This document shows, in pieces, positions 35,383-43,819 of a stretch of 64,000 bases of DNA. Within the stretch, counting starts at the first letter, position 1. Each line of letters starts with the position of its first letter. A model generated the notes under the pieces. It had not been told where the DNA came from and made no database searches. It was given only the letters and a program-made list of their open reading frames with translations. Source of the DNA: Candidatus Anaerostipes avistercoris (lineage in GTDB: Bacteria > Bacillota > Clostridia > Lachnospirales > Lachnospiraceae); assembly GCA_019119895.1 (NCBI GenBank), contig DWWD01000036.1, positions 62,001 to 126,000 on the forward strand, given 5' to 3'. Position numbers and translations under genes: made by a program.

Positions 35383-36237
35383 ATGAGATTTGTAATTGTT
35401 ACAGGAATGTCAGGAGCGGGAAAGAGCAGCGCTCTTAAAATGCTGGAAGATATCGGATATTTTTGCGTGGATAATCTGCCGGTGGAACTGCTGGATAAAT
35501 TTGCGCAGATAACGCTGGACAAGACAGTAAAGATTCAGAATGTCGCTCTGGGAATTGATATACGGAGTGGAGAAGGTATCAAAGAGCTGGAACAGAAACT
35601 GCAGGAAATTAAAGGCATGGGGATCACCTTTGAAATTCTGTTCCTGAATGCCAGCAATCGGATCTTATTGAAAAGATATAAGGAAACAAGGCGGAATCAT
35701 CCGCTGTCAAGGGACGGAAGAGTGGAGGACGGAATTGCCAAAGAGCGGGAAGAAATGAAGTTTCTGCTGAAGAAGGCCACGTATGTCATTGATACCAGTC
35801 AGCTTCTGATCCGCGAACTGAAGGAGGAGATTGACCGCATTTATGTGGACGGCGAAGTGAGTGAGAGATTTCAGATTGCGGTGGTGTCTTTTGGCTTTAA
35901 GTTCGGTATACCGGCAGATGTGGATCTGGTGTTTGACGTGCGTTTTCTTCCAAACCCGTACTATGATCTGTCTCTGCGTCCGCTGACGGGAAATGACAGG
36001 CCGATTCAGGATTTTGTCATGAAATATCAGGAGTCACGGGAATTCCTGGACAAGCTGTATGATATGCTGGAATTCCTGATCCCGAATTATATACGAGAAG
36101 GAAAATACAATCTGGTTGTAGGAGTCGGCTGTACAGGCGGAAAGCACCGTTCTGTGACCATTGCCAACGCACTGGCAGAGGAGCTGAAAAAACTGCCATA
36201 TTCTGTGAAGGTTGAGCATAGGGATATAACGAGGTAG
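35383..36237 (+). CDS. rapZ: RapZ/YvcJ-family nucleotide-binding protein
   Basis: P-loop protein of the YvcJ/RapZ family, which in E. coli controls the glucosamine-6-phosphate pathway through small RNAs and in Bacillus affects competence. The 284 residues begin with Walker A GMSGAGKSS, and end with the typical VGVGCTGGKHRSVTIANAL region. ATG 35383 is preferred over ATG 35377 because AGAGGA (35371-35376) then has 6-bp spacing. It is followed after 3 bp by whiA; in many Firmicutes a yvcK-type gene lies between them, and here it is absent. Confidence 0.93.
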   Translation: MRFVIVTGMSGAGKSSALKMLEDIGYFCVDNLPVELLDKFAQITLDKTVKIQNVALGIDIRSGEGIKELEQKLQEIKGMGITFEILFLNASNRILLKRYKETRRNHPLSRDGRVEDGIAKEREEMKFLLKKATYVIDTSQLLIRELKEEIDRIYVDGEVSERFQIAVVSFGFKFGIPADVDLVFDVRFLPNPYYDLSLRPLTGNDRPIQDFVMKYQESREFLDKLYDMLEFLIPNYIREGKYNLVVGVGCTGGKHRSVTIANALAEELKKLPYSVKVEHRDITR

Positions 36238-36240
36238 CAA

Positions 36241-37167
36241 ATGTCATTTTCAAGCAATGTAAAAGAAGAATTATCAAGAAACGAAACCAGCGCCAGGCAC
36301 TGCAGACTTGCGGAACTGGCGGGGTTTCTGAAATTCTGCGGTGACATCCGGCAGGAGAACGGACACTACAGGGTGCAGATCCACACAGAAATGGTCTATG
36401 TGGCAAAACGGTTTTACACGTTGATAAAAAAAGTATTCAATATGCAGGCTAAAATTGAAATCAGCCGGAACGATTTCCTAAAAAAAAGTCGAAATTATAC
36501 AGTTACTATTGACAATCATCCTGATTGTGTTTTATTATTGAAGGCAGTGAAATTACTGGAACACGAGGATTTCGGCCTGGTGCTTCAGAACACCTGCTGT
36601 AAGCGGGCGTTCATGCGGGGCGCTTTTCAGGCTGCGGGATCCATGAGTGATCCGGAAAAAAACTATCATTTTGAAATTGTTTCAACGGATAAGAAAACTG
36701 CGGATCAGTTGAAAGAAGTCTTGAATTTTTTTGATCTAGATGCTAAAATTGTTTTGCGGAAAAAGTATTACGTTGTTTACATCAAGGAAGGGGCTAAGAT
36801 TTCGGATGTGTTAAGCCTTATGGGAGCTCATGTAGCAATGATGAAGTTTGAGAATGTCCGGATATTAAAGGAGATGCGTAATCGGGTCAACCGCCGTGTA
36901 AACTGTGAGACGGCCAATATCAGCAAGACAGTGTCTGCCGCGGTAAAGCAGGTAGAGGACATTAAGTATATTATGAATCATAAGGGTCTTCATCATTTAA
37001 ATCAGGGCTTACAGGACATTGCTTATTTGCGTCTGGAGAATCCGGAAGCTACCTTAAAGGAGCTGGGCGATATGCTGGATCCCCCGGTTGGAAAGTCGGG
37101 AGTGAACCACCGCCTGAAGAAGATAAGCAAGATGGCAGAAGAGATGAGATTAGGAGGAAGAGAATGA
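36241..37167 (+). CDS. whiA: WhiA-type DNA-binding protein
   Basis: 308-residue WhiA homologue: an N-terminal LAGLIDADG-like domain (about 1-205) joined to a C-terminal helix-turn-helix (about 220-300; NRVNCETANISKTVSAAVKQVE ... YLRLENPEATLKELGDML). In Streptomyces WhiA controls sporulation; in Bacillus it links chromosome segregation and cell division. Start ATG 36241 lies 3 bp after the rapZ stop codon, and the end overlaps the HPr-like gene by 4 bp (ATGA). Confidence 0.94.
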   Translation: MSFSSNVKEELSRNETSARHCRLAELAGFLKFCGDIRQENGHYRVQIHTEMVYVAKRFYTLIKKVFNMQAKIEISRNDFLKKSRNYTVTIDNHPDCVLLLKAVKLLEHEDFGLVLQNTCCKRAFMRGAFQAAGSMSDPEKNYHFEIVSTDKKTADQLKEVLNFFDLDAKIVLRKKYYVVYIKEGAKISDVLSLMGAHVAMMKFENVRILKEMRNRVNRRVNCETANISKTVSAAVKQVEDIKYIMNHKGLHHLNQGLQDIAYLRLENPEATLKELGDMLDPPVGKSGVNHRLKKISKMAEEMRLGGRE

Positions 37168-37421
37168 TTTCTAAGAATGTCAAAGTGCAGGCTGAATTAA
37201 AGGAAGAAGACAGACCGATTGCATTTCTCGTACAGATGGCCAGTCAATTTGAGAGCAGGATTTTGTTTGAAGCAGGTGACAAGCAGGTAAATGTCAAGAG
37301 CATTATGGGAATGATGGGACTGGGTCTTTACCAGATTGATCAGCTGACAGTTGTTGCGGATGGTGTGGATGAACAAGAAGCAGTTTCGCAGATTGAGAAT
37401 TATCTTACAAAAGGAGCATAG
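37164..37421 (+). CDS. Crh-like HPr paralogue without His15
   Basis: 85-residue HPr fold protein. Aligned by eye to Bacillus HPr, position 15 is Glu instead of the phosphorylatable His, while Arg17-Pro18 are kept, and the regulatory Ser46 (KSIMG) is kept. Such a protein cannot carry phosphate for PTS sugars but can be phosphorylated by HprK and act as a CcpA corepressor, as Crh does in Bacillus. Its place after whiA matches the crh locus of Bacillus subtilis (rapZ-yvcK-whiA-crh). GGAGGA precedes ATG 37164. It has no separate promoter and is followed 21 bp later by tRNA-Thr. Confidence 0.85.
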   Translation: MISKNVKVQAELKEEDRPIAFLVQMASQFESRILFEAGDKQVNVKSIMGMMGLGLYQIDQLTVVADGVDEQEAVSQIENYLTKGA

Positions 37422-37442
37422 ATTTTCTATGCTTTCATATAT

Positions 37443-37515
37443 GCCGAAATAGCTCAGTCGGTAGAGCACTTCACTCGTAATGAAGGGGTCGTCGGTTCAA
37501 GTCCGATTTTCGGCT
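37443..37515 (+). tRNA. tRNA-Thr (anticodon CGT)
   Basis: 73-nt cloverleaf: acceptor arms GCCGAAA (37443-37449) and TTTCGGC (37508-37514), D arm, anticodon stem CTTCA/TGAAG around loop CTCGTAA with anticodon CGT at 37476-37478, T arm with GGTTCAAGTCC. Discriminator is T at 37515 and CCA is not encoded. It starts 21 bp after the HPr-like gene and has no promoter of its own in that gap, so it may be transcribed with the hprK run and end at 37552. Confidence 0.95.
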
Positions 37516-37551
37516 TATAAGAAATGGCGTATTTACGCCGTTTGTGGTAAA

Positions 37552-37588
37552 GAAGAAGCACCCGGGGATGGGTGCTTTTCTTCGTTTT
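37552..37588 (+). terminator. Terminator after tRNA-Thr
   Basis: GAAGAAGCACCC (37552-37563) pairs with GGGTGCTTTTCTTC (37570-37583) around GGGGAT-type loop bases, followed by T-rich sequence. Confidence 0.8.
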
Positions 37589-37593
37589 ATGGT

Positions 37594-37723
37594 GTTTTGA
37601 CAACTATTTGACTACTACAGTTTTGGAATTTGTAAACCCTTTGTTTTTCAAAGTAAAGCTATATACGAATATTGGGTTATTGCAGTTGCGGATTGATTTT
37701 AAGGGTTTATGGAATTGTAGTAG
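37594..37723. repeat. Inverted-repeat region resembling an integration scar
   Basis: Two tandem near-repeats, TTTTGACAACTA and TTTGACTACTA, end at about 37617 and look like integrase arm-type sites. CTACTACA (37612-37619) is inverted as TGTAGTAG (37716-37723), and inside it TAAACCCTT is inverted as AAGGGTTTA (37701-37709). The location just downstream of a tRNA gene is a common integration target. No recombinase gene is present, so this could be a remnant. Confidence 0.4.
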
Positions 37724-37769
37724 AATCAGAATTTGCAAATAATGGTAGTTTTATGGAAGCCCGATATAA

Positions 37770-37804
37770 AAACGCTGCCGTACTGATTTAGTACGACAGC
37801 GTTT
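37770..37804 (-). terminator. Terminator of the lipoprotein gene (works in either direction)
   Basis: AAACGCTGCCGTACT and AGTACGACAGCGTTT form a 15-bp stem with one mismatch around a five-base loop; A-rich on one side and T-rich on the other. Confidence 0.8.
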
Positions 37805-37846
37805 CTTCATAGAGAGTTAAAAGAATGCTTCTTCTTTTTTCTGCGT

Positions 37847-38359
37847 CTAGTCATCAATTCCAAATTTGTTTTCCAGGGCGTCTTCTGCCAGATCCAGCTG
37901 GTCTTCCAGTTTTTCAATGGAACGTTCTCTGCTCTTATAAGTATCAAAATTCATGTCGCCGGATTCATAAGCGTGTTCGAAGGTGTCGTCCAGAGAATCC
38001 AGATCATCATCGATGGCATCGATCTTCTGTTTTAAGTCGAAGAAACGATCCTGATTGGTGCTGGAGTTGCTGCTTGTTTTTGCATCGTTCACTTCTTTTG
38101 TCACTGCGTCGATCCGCTCTTCGTAGGAAGAGAAATCATAGGAGCCGCTGTTGGTATTTTCAGCTGTTGTGGAAGCGGCCTGCTCCGTTGTTGTGGCACT
38201 GGCATCGTCTGCGTCATCTTTTGCGTCGTTATTTGCTGCTTCTGTGGCAACGTCCTGTGTTGTTGTTGCCTCTGCGTTTCCGCTGTCATTCTGAGAGCAT
38301 CCGGTCAGCGCGAGACCTGCCATTAAGGTTAAAACTAAGAATAATACTACTTTTTTCAT
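37847..38359 (-). CDS. Secreted lipoprotein with acidic coiled-coil region
   Basis: 170-residue lipoprotein: signal peptide with lipobox LTGC and Cys21, a Thr/Ala/Asp-rich low-complexity linker (about 25-70), then a charged helical domain with many Asp/Glu and Lys (FFDLKQKIDAIDDDLDSLDD, then EKLEDQLDLAEDALENK), suited to coiled-coil pairing. AGGAGGAA precedes the ATG on this strand. It is divergent from a response-regulator gene. No family is recognised; it may be part of, or reported by, the neighbouring two-component system. Confidence 0.8.
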   Translation of the reverse strand: MKKVVLFLVLTLMAGLALTGCSQNDSGNAEATTTQDVATEAANNDAKDDADDASATTTEQAASTTAENTNSGSYDFSSYEERIDAVTKEVNDAKTSSNSSTNQDRFFDLKQKIDAIDDDLDSLDDTFEHAYESGDMNFDTYKSRERSIEKLEDQLDLAEDALENKFGIDD

Positions 38360-38456
38360 AAGAATTCCTCCTTTTAATTTAAATTTTTTTCTTGTTTTGA
38401 TGTTATACTTATCATAATGCCCAAAGATTAAAATAAAATTAAAAAGAAAAAGATAT

Positions 38457-38484
38457 TTATGATATTTTTAAATTGTATTATAAT
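38457..38484 (+). promoter_or_regulatory. Promoter of the two-component genes
   Basis: A perfect TATAAT at 38479-38484 and a weak TTATGA -35 element at 38457-38462 (16-bp spacer). The start of transcription would be near 38491, only about three bases before the ATG. Confidence 0.55.
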
Positions 38485-38493
38485 AAATACATT

Positions 38494-39168
38494 ATGAGAT
38501 TGTTAATAGTAGAAGATGAAAAAGATCTGAGAGAAATTTTAAAAAAACGGCTGGAGAAAGAGAATTACAGCGTAGATGCCTGTAAAGACGGACTGGAAGC
38601 CATGGACTATATCGACATGGCTTCTTATGACGGCATGATCCTTGATATTATGGTGCCGGGAAAGGATGGTCTGACAATATTAAAAGAAGTCCGGGACAAA
38701 GGGGATGATACGCCGATTCTTATGCTCACAGCCAGGGACGGGATCGAGGACCGGGTGAAAGGTCTGGATCTGGGAGCGGATGATTATCTGGTGAAGCCAT
38801 TTGCTTTTGATGAACTGCTGGCCAGGATACGCGTTATGATGAGGAGAAAACCTCAATATACGTCAAACCGCCTGCAGGCGGCGGATCTGATTCTTGACAG
38901 GGATACGAAACAGGTATGGCGGGCAGGAAAGGAGATTAATTTGTCAGCAAAGGAATTTATGGTGCTGGAGTGTCTGATGAGAAATCAGAATATTGTTCTG
39001 TCAAGGAGCCAGATTGAACAGAATGCCTGGAATTATGATTTTGAGGGAGGTTCTAATGTGATCGATGTGTATATCCGCTATTTAAGAAAGAAAATAGATG
39101 AGGGATTTGACAGAAAGCTGATCCAGACAGTGAGAGGCGCCGGGTATGTGCTGAGGGCTGAAGAATGA
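38494..39168 (+). CDS. OmpR/PhoB-family response regulator
   Basis: 224 residues: receiver domain with phospho-acceptor Asp51 (MILDIMVPGKDG) and the conserved Lys in LVKPF near residue 101, then a C-terminal winged helix (about 125-222, typical DVYIRYLRKKID and TVRGAGYVLR). The ATG at 38494 gives the standard MRLLIVEDE start. No ribosome-binding site precedes it and the -10 box is 9 bp away, so the mRNA is likely leaderless. A TTG at 38473 would add seven residues and also lacks a binding site. The end overlaps the kinase gene by 4 bp. Confidence 0.93.
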   Translation: MRLLIVEDEKDLREILKKRLEKENYSVDACKDGLEAMDYIDMASYDGMILDIMVPGKDGLTILKEVRDKGDDTPILMLTARDGIEDRVKGLDLGADDYLVKPFAFDELLARIRVMMRRKPQYTSNRLQAADLILDRDTKQVWRAGKEINLSAKEFMVLECLMRNQNIVLSRSQIEQNAWNYDFEGGSNVIDVYIRYLRKKIDEGFDRKLIQTVRGAGYVLRAEE

Positions 39169-40520
39169 GAAAACGTTCGATCAAGATGAAAGTTACCCTG
39201 TGGTATACAGGAATATTGTCAGTGATTCTCGGGATTGTGCTGGCGGGAATCATTATTTTTACTAATATGACCGGACTATCGGTCACAGAAGAAGAAGTAC
39301 AGGGTGCGGTGACCGGATTTCTGGGAAATATACGGTTTCAGGACGACACCTTCTATCTGGATGCAGATACAGAATTCTATAATGACGGCATTATGTTCTG
39401 CGTGTATGATCAGGACGGGAACCTTTTGTATGGAAGTATGCCGGTGGAATTTCCGAGACAGACGACACTGCAGTCCCATAATGCCAGAGTGATTGAAAAC
39501 AATGAAAAACAGTGGATGATTTATGATGAAGCCTATTCCTATGGAAACGGAAAAGCGGTGTGGATCCGGGGGATTACATCCATTCACAGTATGGAAACAT
39601 TTATTCTTATGGCAAAGAGAGCTCTGATGATCCTGTTCCCCGGAGTTGTGGTGCTGATTGGAGTTGTGGGCTATTTTATGACCAAGAGGGCTCTGGAACC
39701 GGTGGATGATATCTGCGAGAGAGCGGATCAGATCAGCAGCGGGGATGATCTGAGCCAGAGACTGCCGCTTCCAAAGGAGCAGGATGAAATGTACCATCTG
39801 ACGGAGCGGTTCAATGAGATGTTTGAAAGGCTCCAGAAGTCCTTTGAAAAAGAAAAACAATTTGCGTCCGATGCGTCTCATGAATTGAGGACGCCGGTAT
39901 CCGTCGTCATTTCTCAGTGTGAATATCTGCTGGAACATGGGAATCTGGATCCGGAACAGGAAAAAGAAATAAATGTTATATTAAAACAGGCAGAGAAAAT
40001 GTCTGTTCTGGTGTCTCAGATGCTGATGATTGCCAGAGAAGAAAGGATGGCGGATCCGAGCCAGTTTGAGGATGTAGACCTGGGAATGCTGGCGGAAATC
40101 GTGACAGAAGAAATGGAAGGACAGGCGCAGGAGAAGAAGATTACCCTGCATGTGGATGTCCGGGGAGAACAGATGGTCCGCGGAGATCAGACTATGCTGA
40201 TGCGGCTTATGATGAATCTGATCCGGAATGGAATCCTCTATGGAAAGAAAGGCGGAAATGTATGGATCCGCATTTACGGAGAAAACGGTGCGGTCATAGG
40301 TGAAGTGGAAGATGATGGAATTGGGATCGCCAGAGAACACTTGGACAAGATATGGAACCGTTTTTACCGGGTGGATCAAAGCCGGGGAGAGGAAGAAGGA
40401 ACGGGGCTCGGTCTTTCTATGGTAAAATGGATTGTGAAGATACACAAAGGAGAGATCGGGGTAAAAAGCATCCCGGGAAGAGGCAGCAGGTTTTATTTCC
40501 GGCTTCCGGCAAAAGAATAG
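39165..40520 (+). CDS. Sensor histidine kinase
   Basis: Partner of the preceding regulator, 451 residues. Membrane segments at about 10-34 and 147-168 enclose an extracytoplasmic sensor of about 110 residues; a HAMP linker follows, then HisKA with phospho-accepting His239 (FASDASHELRTP) and a HATPase_c domain with N-box (MNLIRNGILYG), G1 (VEDDGIGIA) and G2 (GTGLGLSM). ATG 39165 overlaps the regulator stop codon. Signal unknown; the divergent lipoprotein is a possible partner. Confidence 0.93.
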   Translation: MRKRSIKMKVTLWYTGILSVILGIVLAGIIIFTNMTGLSVTEEEVQGAVTGFLGNIRFQDDTFYLDADTEFYNDGIMFCVYDQDGNLLYGSMPVEFPRQTTLQSHNARVIENNEKQWMIYDEAYSYGNGKAVWIRGITSIHSMETFILMAKRALMILFPGVVVLIGVVGYFMTKRALEPVDDICERADQISSGDDLSQRLPLPKEQDEMYHLTERFNEMFERLQKSFEKEKQFASDASHELRTPVSVVISQCEYLLEHGNLDPEQEKEINVILKQAEKMSVLVSQMLMIAREERMADPSQFEDVDLGMLAEIVTEEMEGQAQEKKITLHVDVRGEQMVRGDQTMLMRLMMNLIRNGILYGKKGGNVWIRIYGENGAVIGEVEDDGIGIAREHLDKIWNRFYRVDQSRGEEEGTGLGLSMVKWIVKIHKGEIGVKSIPGRGSRFYFRLPAKE

Positions 40521-40585
40521 GCTTTTTACAGTAAATATGTTACAATAGCTCTTTGTAAAAATGGAGTGAAAGTGAGGAGACGGTT

Positions 40586-41956
40586 GTGGAAAAAAGAGAG
40601 AAGTTTTCGTCAAGAATCGGATTTATTCTGATTTCGGCAGGCTGTGCTATCGGACTGGGCAATGTATGGCGGTTTCCGTATATTACGGGGCAGTATGGAG
40701 GAGCGGCGTTTGTTCTGGTATATCTGTTCTTTCTGCTGATCCTCGGACTTCCGATTCTGGTCATGGAATATTCTGTGGGACGTGCCAGTCAGAGAAGCAT
40801 TGCCCTGTCTTTCCAGAAACTGGAGCCGAAAGGCAGCAAGTGGCACTGGTACAGTTATATCGGAATGGCGGGGAACTATCTGCTGATGATGTTTTATACG
40901 GTCATCACAGGATGGATGCTGTGTTATTTCTTCAAGATGCTCAAAGGCGATTTTGTCCAGAAAAGCACGGCGCAGGTAGAAGGAATTTTTAATGACCTGA
41001 TGGGAAATCCGGGACTGCAGATTTTCTGGATGCTTATGGTGATTGCCATTGGTTTTCTGGTATGTTCCGGAGGGCTGCAAAACGGCGTGGAAAAGATTAC
41101 AACGGTTATGATGTCCTGCCTGTTTGTGGTAATTATCATTCTGATCGTCCGCAGCGTGACGCTTCCGGGAGCGGCAGAGGGACTGAAATTTTACCTGGTG
41201 CCGAATTTTCAGGCCATGAAGGAGCAGGGAATTATGACAGTCGTTTCTGCGGCCATGGGGCAGTCATTTTTTACCTTAAGCCTTGGAATCGGAGCAATCG
41301 CAATTTTTGGAAGCTATATTGACAAGAGCCGGCGGCTGACCGGAGAAGCCATTAGTGTCGGTGTGCTGGATACTTTGGTAGCCCTGATGTCAGGTCTGGT
41401 GATTTTCCCGGCCTGCTCTGCATTTGGCGTCAGTGCGGACAGCGGACCAAAGCTGGTATTTATTACACTGCCAAATGTATTCAATGAGATGCCGGGAAGC
41501 CGGATCTGGGGAGCGCTGTTTTTCCTGTTTATGACATTTGCAGCGCTGTCTACCATCATTGCGGTATTCCAGAATATCATTTCATTTGCCCAGGACCTCT
41601 GGGGCTGGGATCTGAAGAAGGCCATTGCCTTTAACGCGGTGATCATTACTGTTTTGTCACTGCCTTGTGCGCTGGGATTCAATGTACTGAGTTTTCTGCA
41701 GCCTCTGGGTGCAGGAACTACCATCCAGGATTTGGAAGACTTTATTGTGAGCAATAACATCCTTCCGCTGGGATCTCTGGTATATCTTTTGTTCTGTGTG
41801 ACAAGATACGGATGGGGATGGAACAACTTCCTTGCGGAAGCCAATGCGGGAAAAGGAATCAAATTTCCGGTGTGGGCAAGAAAGTATGTGACTTATATTC
41901 TTCCGCTGATCGTACTGTTTCTGCTGATTCAGGGATATGTGGATAAATTTTTCTGA
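40586..41956 (+). CDS. Neurotransmitter:sodium symporter family transporter
   Basis: 456-residue sodium-coupled amino-acid transporter. The N-terminal ISAGCAIGLGNVWRFPY is the family signature around helix 1 with the sodium and substrate sites; 11-12 hydrophobic segments follow. Bacterial members usually carry amino acids such as tryptophan, tyrosine or leucine. GTG 40586 is chosen because GAGGAG is 6 bp upstream. It lies 65 bp after the histidine kinase gene, may be read from it, and ends at a bidirectional terminator. Substrate not identified. Confidence 0.9.
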   Translation: MEKREKFSSRIGFILISAGCAIGLGNVWRFPYITGQYGGAAFVLVYLFFLLILGLPILVMEYSVGRASQRSIALSFQKLEPKGSKWHWYSYIGMAGNYLLMMFYTVITGWMLCYFFKMLKGDFVQKSTAQVEGIFNDLMGNPGLQIFWMLMVIAIGFLVCSGGLQNGVEKITTVMMSCLFVVIIILIVRSVTLPGAAEGLKFYLVPNFQAMKEQGIMTVVSAAMGQSFFTLSLGIGAIAIFGSYIDKSRRLTGEAISVGVLDTLVALMSGLVIFPACSAFGVSADSGPKLVFITLPNVFNEMPGSRIWGALFFLFMTFAALSTIIAVFQNIISFAQDLWGWDLKKAIAFNAVIITVLSLPCALGFNVLSFLQPLGAGTTIQDLEDFIVSNNILPLGSLVYLLFCVTRYGWGWNNFLAEANAGKGIKFPVWARKYVTYILPLIVLFLLIQGYVDKFF

Positions 41957-41972
41957 TAAAAAAGGATATCAT

Positions 41973-42020
41973 AAAAGGAGAACCAGTGATCCGAAATTAG
42001 GATCCGAGGTTCTCCTTTTT
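41973..42020. terminator. Bidirectional terminator between symporter and cstA
   Basis: AAAAGGAGAACC (41973-41984) pairs with GGTTCTCCTTTT (42008-42019), with a smaller inner stem; A tract on one side, T tract on the other. It serves both convergent genes. Confidence 0.9.
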
Positions 42021-42048
42021 ATATCCGTTTTCGTTTTATATCAAATAA

Positions 42049-43740
42049 TTATTTCGCTGTGACAGGTTCCTGTACCTTTCCTTTATGGAACAGCTGTTTG
42101 AAGCAGGAAATTGCCACCATAAGACCGAGAGCCATTAAAAGCAGCGCTACAATCAGCTGGAGACCGTCGATCATAAATACAAATCCTCCGGTCACAAAGA
42201 TTTTGGTAAAGATGCCGATAACTGCCTGAACTAAGGCTGTGAAAGTAACGACCAGCATAATGCACATTGGTGCGTACAGCATCCATCCTTTTCTTCCTGT
42301 TGTTAACAGGAAGACAGAAATAGCGATCAGAACTAAAGATGCAAGAAGCTGGTTGGCAGCTCCGAATAACGGCCATACATTGTTGTATCCGCCAAGGCAT
42401 AATAAGAAGCCAAATACAAGAGTAATTACAGTTGCAAAATACTTATTCGCAAATAATTTGCGGATACCTGTCAGGTCAGAACCGTCAGCGGCCTCACCTA
42501 AGAATAATTCCTGGAATGACATACGTCCGATACGAGCGACAGAATCCAGAGATGTCAGCGCAAGAGCGGATACGCACATGGTCATAAAGCAGGTAGCAAC
42601 ATGTTCCGGAATTCCAAGCAGTGTCAGGAATCCTGCCACGTTGGAAGAGAAAATCTGGAACGGAGTGCCGGACGGCATTTTTCCGCCTACGGCTGCAGCT
42701 CCTACAACAACCAGGGCAACAACTCCCAGAAGGGATTCTACCATCATGGATCCATATCCTACTGCAAGCATATCTTTTTCATTGCTGATCGTCTTGGAAG
42801 ATGTACCGGAAGAAACCAGGCTGTGGAATCCGGAAACAGCACCGCAGGCGATCGTAATAAATAATGTAGGGAACAGGTGGCTTCCTGAAACTGTAAATCC
42901 GTTGAATGCAGGAAGATTCATAGCTGGATGAGCAACGAAAACGCCCAGCACAGCACCAATGATCATACCTACAAGAAGGAAAGTGCTTAAGTAATCTCTT
43001 GGCTGCATTAAAAGCCACATTGGCATAACAGAAGCCAGGAATAAGTAAGCCATGATAACACCAAGCCATACATTTTTGTCAAAATACAGCGGAAAAGCGA
43101 TTCCGACTGCCAGCATTGCAAGCAGAAGAACGATTCCGATGATAAATTCAGTTACCTGATTCGGTTTTACATATTTTGTGAAAAGACCGAATAAGATGGC
43201 AACAACAATAAACAGCATGGAAATAGAAGCAGCGGCAGCGTTTGGTGAGCTCTTGGCTCCGTCTGCGGTAAAGCCGTTAAATGTACTTGCAACGATGTCG
43301 GTGAAGGCAGCGATAACAAGCAGTGTAAACAGCCATGCAAATAAAAGGAACAGCTTCTTTCCTGTTTTTCCGATGTATTTTTCGATCAATACACCCATGG
43401 ATTTTCCTTCATTCTTTACAGAAGCGTAAAGGGAAGAGAAATCCTGAACGGCGCCGAAGAAAATTCCTCCGATGATCAGCCATAAAAGAACCGGAAGCCA
43501 TCCAAACATTGCGGCAATGATTGGACCGGTGACAGGACCGGCTCCTGCGATGGAAGAAAACTGGTGTGAAAATACAACAAGTTTCGGTGTTGGGACATAA
43601 TCTTCTCCATCTTCATGGGTATAGGCAGGGGTTTTTGCTTTTGGATCGATGCCCCATGATTTTGCCAGCCAGCGTCCGTAAAGGATGTAACCGGCAGCCA
43701 GCGCAGCGATGGCGATGGCAATGATTGTCAAACTATTCAT
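42049..43740 (-). CDS. cstA: Carbon starvation CstA-type permease
   Basis: 563-residue membrane protein of the CstA family, with about 14-16 hydrophobic segments. The family imports pyruvate or peptides in enterobacteria. The conserved SIAGAGPVTGPIIAAMFGWLP segment is present near residue 65. The start ATG at 43740 has AGAGGAG 8 bp upstream; GTG at 43749 would have no spacing. Its leader, 80-380 nt upstream, is a T-box riboswitch with its own promoter. This regulation is unusual for a carbon-starvation permease and suggests transport related to an amino acid. Confidence 0.9.
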   Translation of the reverse strand: MNSLTIIAIAIAALAAGYILYGRWLAKSWGIDPKAKTPAYTHEDGEDYVPTPKLVVFSHQFSSIAGAGPVTGPIIAAMFGWLPVLLWLIIGGIFFGAVQDFSSLYASVKNEGKSMGVLIEKYIGKTGKKLFLLFAWLFTLLVIAAFTDIVASTFNGFTADGAKSSPNAAAASISMLFIVVAILFGLFTKYVKPNQVTEFIIGIVLLLAMLAVGIAFPLYFDKNVWLGVIMAYLFLASVMPMWLLMQPRDYLSTFLLVGMIIGAVLGVFVAHPAMNLPAFNGFTVSGSHLFPTLFITIACGAVSGFHSLVSSGTSSKTISNEKDMLAVGYGSMMVESLLGVVALVVVGAAAVGGKMPSGTPFQIFSSNVAGFLTLLGIPEHVATCFMTMCVSALALTSLDSVARIGRMSFQELFLGEAADGSDLTGIRKLFANKYFATVITLVFGFLLCLGGYNNVWPLFGAANQLLASLVLIAISVFLLTTGRKGWMLYAPMCIMLVVTFTALVQAVIGIFTKIFVTGGFVFMIDGLQLIVALLLMALGLMVAISCFKQLFHKGKVQEPVTAK

Positions 43741-43819
43741 TTTAATCACTCCTCTAAAAATTCTGATAAACTCATAAACGAAATACCGGATACAGTTTGT
43801 CGGGATAAGACATTGAAAA

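Larger units (their letters stand above)
37516..37846. other. Gene-free stretch after tRNA-Thr
   Basis: 331 bp without a gene. It contains the terminator at 37552, the inverted-repeat region at 37594-37723 and the hairpin at 37770. No coding potential is seen; the AT-rich middle section differs from the neighbouring genes. Confidence 0.6.
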
